Shown: positions 4,679-7,660 of the stretch, one piece after another
Layout: each line of letters begins with the position of its first letter
Numbering within the stretch: position 1 is the first letter of the stretch
DNA from: Planctomycetales bacterium
GTDB taxonomy: Bacteria; Planctomycetota; Planctomycetia; Isosphaerales; Isosphaeraceae
Direction of reading: 5' to 3'
Assembly (NCBI GenBank): GCA_027435495.1
Contig: DAHZZC010000488.1
Span: 1-7,660, forward strand
DNA length: 7,660 bases
The notes under the pieces: generated by a model
Databases searched by the model: none
What the model saw: the letters and a program-made list of their open reading frames with translations, nothing else
Told to the model about the DNA's origin: nothing
Translations under genes and position numbers: made by a program

Positions 4679-5830
4679 TCAGGTGGCCTGGAGCCACCGG
4701 TCGAACCACCCGAAGGCTTCGGATTGCATCGGCCGGTCGAACTTGTGCGGCCCGGGATAAAACGAGCACTTGTAGCGATCGGCCCCCCCTGCCCTGGCGA
4801 AGACCTCGGCGAGCATCTGATCGGCCCGCTTCATCTCCTCGGGAGTGAAAAGCTGGTCCTGTTCGTTGTTGAGGACCATCGTCGGCAAGGGGACGCGAAG
4901 CCCGAGGATCTCGGGATAGTCGAGGTCTTCCGGCAGGCCGGGGATGTAGATCATCCAGGTGTGGGTATGGCACTTCTGAAGCAGGTAATCGCGCCAGGTG
5001 GTCATCATGCCGACGCAGCAGGCGCATCGGATCCGTTCATCAAGGCCGGCGAGGTAGCAGGTTCGAAGGCCGCCACCGGAGAGGCCGGCGCATCCGATCC
5101 GGGCGGGATCGACGTCGTCTCGCGAGGCGAGATAGTCGAGGGCTCTCTGGTCCTCGGCGGTGAACACCCCTGGCCAGGTCGTCCCGGCGCAGAAGAGGCT
5201 CTTGGCCATGATGTCCTCATGGTCGCGGGCGAACCGGTTGTAATCGCGGATCTCCTCGACCGATTCGGGATGCACCTCCTTGTGGTCCTTGCGAAGAACC
5301 GGGGGAACATCGCCGACTCGGACACGCCGACTCCCGAACGCGAAGGCATCGTGGACGAGAACGGCGTATCCGCGTTTCGCCAGTTCGTTGGCCCAGCTCA
5401 GGCCGCCGTAATACTCCTCGCGATGCTCCTTCATCATCGGATGGAGGGTCTCGCCGATCTGGGCGATCTTCCGCCATCCGAAGTACTTGTTGCCGCCGTG
5501 GTCATGCAGGCCGAGGACGGCCGGAAGGCGGCCATTCGCTCCGGCCGGCTTGAGGAAGACGGCCTCGGTCGGCGGTCCGTACGGGAGTTGCCAGGTCAGG
5601 TGCTCGACGTGGAGGCCGTCGTGGACGAGCCGGTGCTGGACGGCCGCCTTCGGAACGCCGCCGGTCTGGGGTTGGAGCAGAAGTTCCTTCAATCGGGATC
5701 GGGCCGAGGTCCGCCAGGCGTCGATGGCGTCGGCCCGATGGCGATCGCCCCGGAAAGAGAGCCGCCCCGGCGCCTCGCCTACGAGTCCGGCCGCCCAGGG
5801 GCCGTAGGCCCCGATCATGTTCGGTTCCAC
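4679..5830 (-). CDS. Alpha/beta hydrolase, acetyl-xylan-esterase/dienelactone-hydrolase-like
   Basis: Predicted 383 residues. The likely catalytic triad is Ser251 in GLSGG (249-253), Asp325 in NNEQDQLF (321-328) and His362 in GPHKF (360-364). LGLHDHGGNKYFG (106-118) fits the oxyanion-hole strand of this esterase group. The C-terminal order of beta strand, acid and His matches the family. There is no signal peptide or membrane segment, so a cytoplasmic esterase is expected; the substrate cannot be told, and acetylated sugar or another ester is possible. The start is a GTG with AGGGG 6 nt upstream; an ATG four codons inside (5818) is 18 nt from that site and less likely. The gene begins 18 bp after the stop of the SEC-C protein, so the two are probably cotranscribed. 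Many planctomycetes carry numerous such hydrolases. Confidence 0.88.
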   Translation of the reverse strand: MEPNMIGAYGPWAAGLVGEAPGRLSFRGDRHRADAIDAWRTSARSRLKELLLQPQTGGVPKAAVQHRLVHDGLHVEHLTWQLPYGPPTEAVFLKPAGANGRLPAVLGLHDHGGNKYFGWRKIAQIGETLHPMMKEHREEYYGGLSWANELAKRGYAVLVHDAFAFGSRRVRVGDVPPVLRKDHKEVHPESVEEIRDYNRFARDHEDIMAKSLFCAGTTWPGVFTAEDQRALDYLASRDDVDPARIGCAGLSGGGLRTCYLAGLDERIRCACCVGMMTTWRDYLLQKCHTHTWMIYIPGLPEDLDYPEILGLRVPLPTMVLNNEQDQLFTPEEMKRADQMLAEVFARAGGADRYKCSFYPGPHKFDRPMQSEAFGWFDRWLQAT

Positions 5831-5848
5831 GATTCGCCCCTGAGAGAA

Positions 5849-6973
5849 TCAGACACGCTCGTTCTTGCCAAGATGGCACTTCTTGTACTTCTTGCCGCTC
5901 CCACACCAGCACGGATCGTTCCGGCCGAGCTTCGGACCGACATTCCGGATCGTCTCCGGGGGCGGAGGCGGCGGTTCTTCCTTTGCCAGGCGCCCCAGGC
6001 GGGGCCCGAGCGTCGACTGGAATGTCTTCTTATCCGAGAGCTTGCGCTTCTTCTCGTACTCGAAGTACTCCCGGCGATGGCGACGGTATTCCTCGACCCA
6101 GTCGCCGACCGGGGGCTCCATCGGCTCGCCCCCCTTCTCGTACGAAACGTCGATCGATTCCTTGTCGACCCAGAACAGGTCGATCAGGTCCTCTTCGAAC
6201 GCCTGGTTGATCAGCTCGCGAGAAGGGGCATGCGCGAGGTCGGCGAGGTCGCTCACGAGGAACGTCAGTTCCTCTAAGGGGTCCAGCTTCCGCAGGGCCT
6301 CCTCGTCGGTGTCATTCGACGGGTCGCTCTCAAGCTGGAGCAGCTCCTCGTCGATCTCCTCTTCGAGGAACTCTTCCTGGTCCCGATCCCCCCCTTCGAC
6401 ATCCTCTTCCTCAGTTTCCTCCTCGGGCGGCCGGGCGGCGATCTCGGTCCGGGTTTTCTCGATGAGCTGGGCGAGGACGGGTTTCAGGACGTCTCCGATC
6501 CGGGCCCGGAGGGCCGGGTCCTCGCCAGCGACGATCTTGGCGGCGTGCATCGCATGGTGACGGGGATATCCGGTCAGCTCCCCGCTCTGGAGTTGTTCCA
6601 TGATCGGCTCGAAGGCGACCGTCCCAAGCCCGCCGATCACCTCGGCCACGAACTCGTCGAGGTCTTGCACGTCGCGCCGGATGATCTCGAAGAGGATCGG
6701 GAGCGCCTCCCTGGCCTTCAGCTCGCCAAGGATGCCAATCCCGTAATACAGGAAGTCTTCGCTCTGATCGTCCAGGGCCGAGCGATCGAGCACCTCGCGC
6801 ATCCGATTGAGGAGCGGCCCGACGGCGCGCTCGCCGAGGGCGATGATGTCCTCGATCACTTCCGGCTGGGGCCAGTTGGGGTTCGCCACCAGGCGGTCGA
6901 CCAGCTCGGAGGGTTCGGGAGGGGCGGCGGGGACCTCGGGCTCACTGGCCGTCGGCGAGGGTTCGGGTTCCAT
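5849..6973 (-). CDS. HEAT-like (DUF1186-like) protein with C-terminal SEC-C zinc motif
   Basis: Predicted 374 residues, function unknown. Residues 22-172 are helical with HEAT-like repeats, for example AVGPLLNRMREVL (50-62), YYGIGILGELKAREALPILFEII (76-98) and EVIGGLGTVAFEPIMEQL (111-128), in a layout like DUF1186 proteins. A very acidic linker follows (about 183-228), then a helical region (229-310) and a proline run (334-339). The C-terminus is a textbook SEC-C motif, GRNDPCWCGSGKKYKKCH (350-367), with Cys355, Cys357, Cys366 and His367 as zinc ligands. SEC-C motifs bind zinc and in SecA contribute to SecB and ribosome contact; here it may mediate protein binding. The ATG chosen has GGAG 11 nt upstream. 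An ATG 33 nt further out (7006) and the longer frame to 7189 have no good site, and the latter overlaps the UbiD gene. Confidence 0.85.
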   Translation of the reverse strand: MEPEPSPTASEPEVPAAPPEPSELVDRLVANPNWPQPEVIEDIIALGERAVGPLLNRMREVLDRSALDDQSEDFLYYGIGILGELKAREALPILFEIIRRDVQDLDEFVAEVIGGLGTVAFEPIMEQLQSGELTGYPRHHAMHAAKIVAGEDPALRARIGDVLKPVLAQLIEKTRTEIAARPPEEETEEEDVEGGDRDQEEFLEEEIDEELLQLESDPSNDTDEEALRKLDPLEELTFLVSDLADLAHAPSRELINQAFEEDLIDLFWVDKESIDVSYEKGGEPMEPPVGDWVEEYRRHRREYFEYEKKRKLSDKKTFQSTLGPRLGRLAKEEPPPPPPETIRNVGPKLGRNDPCWCGSGKKYKKCHLGKNERV

Positions 6974-7056
6974 GGCGCAATTGACTCCGGTCCGGGCGGG
7001 AGGCATCAGGACGGATTCTACGTGCCCCTCGCGGACGGGGAAAGGGCTTGTCGCGC

Positions 7057-7660
7057 TTAATAGACCCCGTGCAGCGGCCCGCCAGGTGCGGCCAGGGCAT
7101 CGACCCTGCGCTCGACCTCGGGGTCGTCGACCAGCGGTGGTGCGTGCCTCGGCTTGATCCGGGCGTCGATGACCATCGGCCCGGTGCATCCCCAGTGCTT
7201 CCGGTCGACGAACGAGCCGATCCCATCGATGTCGGAGGCCGGGTCGGACCGGGTGAACGTCACCCAGAGGAAGTTCCGCTCGTTCCTCGCGGCGAAGTCG
7301 CTGTCATCCGCGATCACGATCATCGGGAACGCCCGGATCGGATCGTCCGGTCCGAAGACCCGGCCGAACGCCTCAAGGTCGCGGTTGCCGTCGACGTACC
7401 TCGGCCCCTCAACGACGAGAATCCCGGGCATCGCGATCCTCGGGGCCCGGAATCCCTCGGGGAGATGTTGTCCGGGGGGAATCTCGGTCGGCAAACTTCG
7501 GCGGATCGGACCGGCCGCCGCGATCACGACCTTCGAGCCCTGGTTCAGCCCGTGGCCCGAGTAATCGAGGGTATCCATCGTCGTCCGGGTCTGAAAGTGA
7601 AGATCGGTCCTCCAATCGACGCGCAGGAGCAGATGTGCCAGAAAGGCTGCGACGTCGTGG
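7057..7660 (-). CDS. UbiD-family decarboxylase, C-terminal part (runs off the window)
   Basis: The frame is open to the right edge, so only the last 200 residues are visible. UbiD-type enzymes are prenylated-FMN-dependent (de)carboxylases of aromatic or unsaturated acids and act in the cytoplasm. The segment FTRSDPASDI (about 145-154) and the end pattern GPMVIDARIKP ... DDPEVERRVDAL match the C-terminal domain of E. coli UbiD (TRTNPASD ... IGIDATNK ... DPDVVAHIDAI). The visible part also holds DTLDYSG and QGSKVVIAAAG near its start. The catalytic Glu/Asp residues lie mostly upstream and cannot be checked, and the substrate is unknown. The in-frame ATG at 7578 is internal and not the start, because homologous-looking sequence continues before it. 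It precedes the SEC-C gene by 83 bp. No UbiX-type flavin prenyltransferase is visible here. Confidence 0.85.
   Translation of the reverse strand, partial: HDVAAFLAHLLLRVDWRTDLHFQTRTTMDTLDYSGHGLNQGSKVVIAAAGPIRRSLPTEIPPGQHLPEGFRAPRIAMPGILVVEGPRYVDGNRDLEAFGRVFGPDDPIRAFPMIVIADDSDFAARNERNFLWVTFTRSDPASDIDGIGSFVDRKHWGCTGPMVIDARIKPRHAPPLVDDPEVERRVDALAAPGGPLHGVY

Noticed and set aside
4664..4680. GAGCG ... CGCTC small inverted repeat at the hydrolase stop, considered as a terminator
   Set aside because: It is only 5 bp, has no U-tract and overlaps the stop codon, which is too weak to report as a feature.
4724..6277. Long plus-strand open frame (517 codons) opposite the hydrolase and SEC-C genes
   Set aside because: It is an antisense shadow of genes with intact catalytic and zinc-binding motifs. 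The translation is low in recognisable structure.
7015..7020. TAGAAT hexamer on the minus strand before the SEC-C gene, considered as a -10 element
   Set aside because: There is no extended TG, no good -35 and only a single hexamer match, so it is mentioned only as a relative of the tsf/frr motif.
1..7660. CRISPR array, tRNA or rRNA genes, insertion sequences, phage or defence genes
   Set aside because: No regularly spaced repeats, no transposase or integrase motifs, and no tRNA-like cloverleaf were seen on either strand. The content is core genes plus a few accessory enzymes.

Overview
The window is a GC-rich bacterial chromosomal segment in which every gene I can support lies on the minus strand, so transcription runs from position 7660 towards 1. 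My best guess at the organism is a planctomycete of the Isosphaeraceae type. I base this on the GC-rich codon use, the tailed ribosomal protein S2, the SEC-C/HEAT-like protein and the UbiD/esterase neighbourhood. This is a judgement from general appearance, not from a database match.

Right part (7660 to 4679): the C-terminal part of a UbiD-family decarboxylase enters from the right edge. It is followed by a HEAT-like protein with an acidic linker and a C-terminal SEC-C zinc motif, and then, 18 bp later, by an alpha/beta hydrolase of the acetyl-xylan-esterase/dienelactone-hydrolase type. The last two are probably cotranscribed. No pathway linking the three can be read from the sequence.

Central part (4643 to 1210): this is the widely conserved translation/nucleotide cluster rpsB-tsf-pyrH-frr, encoding ribosomal protein S2, elongation factor Ts, UMP kinase and ribosome recycling factor. 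A good sigma70-type promoter (TTGACG, 17 bp, TAAACT) precedes rpsB, followed by a structured leader of about 100 nt. S2 carries an unusual low-complexity tail of about 107 residues, and EF-Ts is the short form. A shared motif, TTGCTAGAA-N3-CCGAT, lies upstream of both tsf and frr. GC-rich stem-loops without U-tracts occupy several gaps between the genes.

Left part (1071 to 1): an ECF-type sigma factor overlaps by 4 bp (ATGA) a small soluble zinc-binding anti-sigma-like protein. The end of this pair is marked by a sharp AT-rich island (26% GC over positions 61-160) and then two GC-rich hairpins, probably transcription terminators.

No tRNA, rRNA, CRISPR array, insertion sequence or other mobile element is visible. 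All gaps between genes are shorter than 300 bp. I do not see a clearly new multi-gene system. The most unusual items are the S2 tail, the rpsB leader architecture, the repeated motif before tsf and frr, and the AT-rich island. Several start codons were placed by ribosome-binding-site spacing and differ from the longest reading frame.
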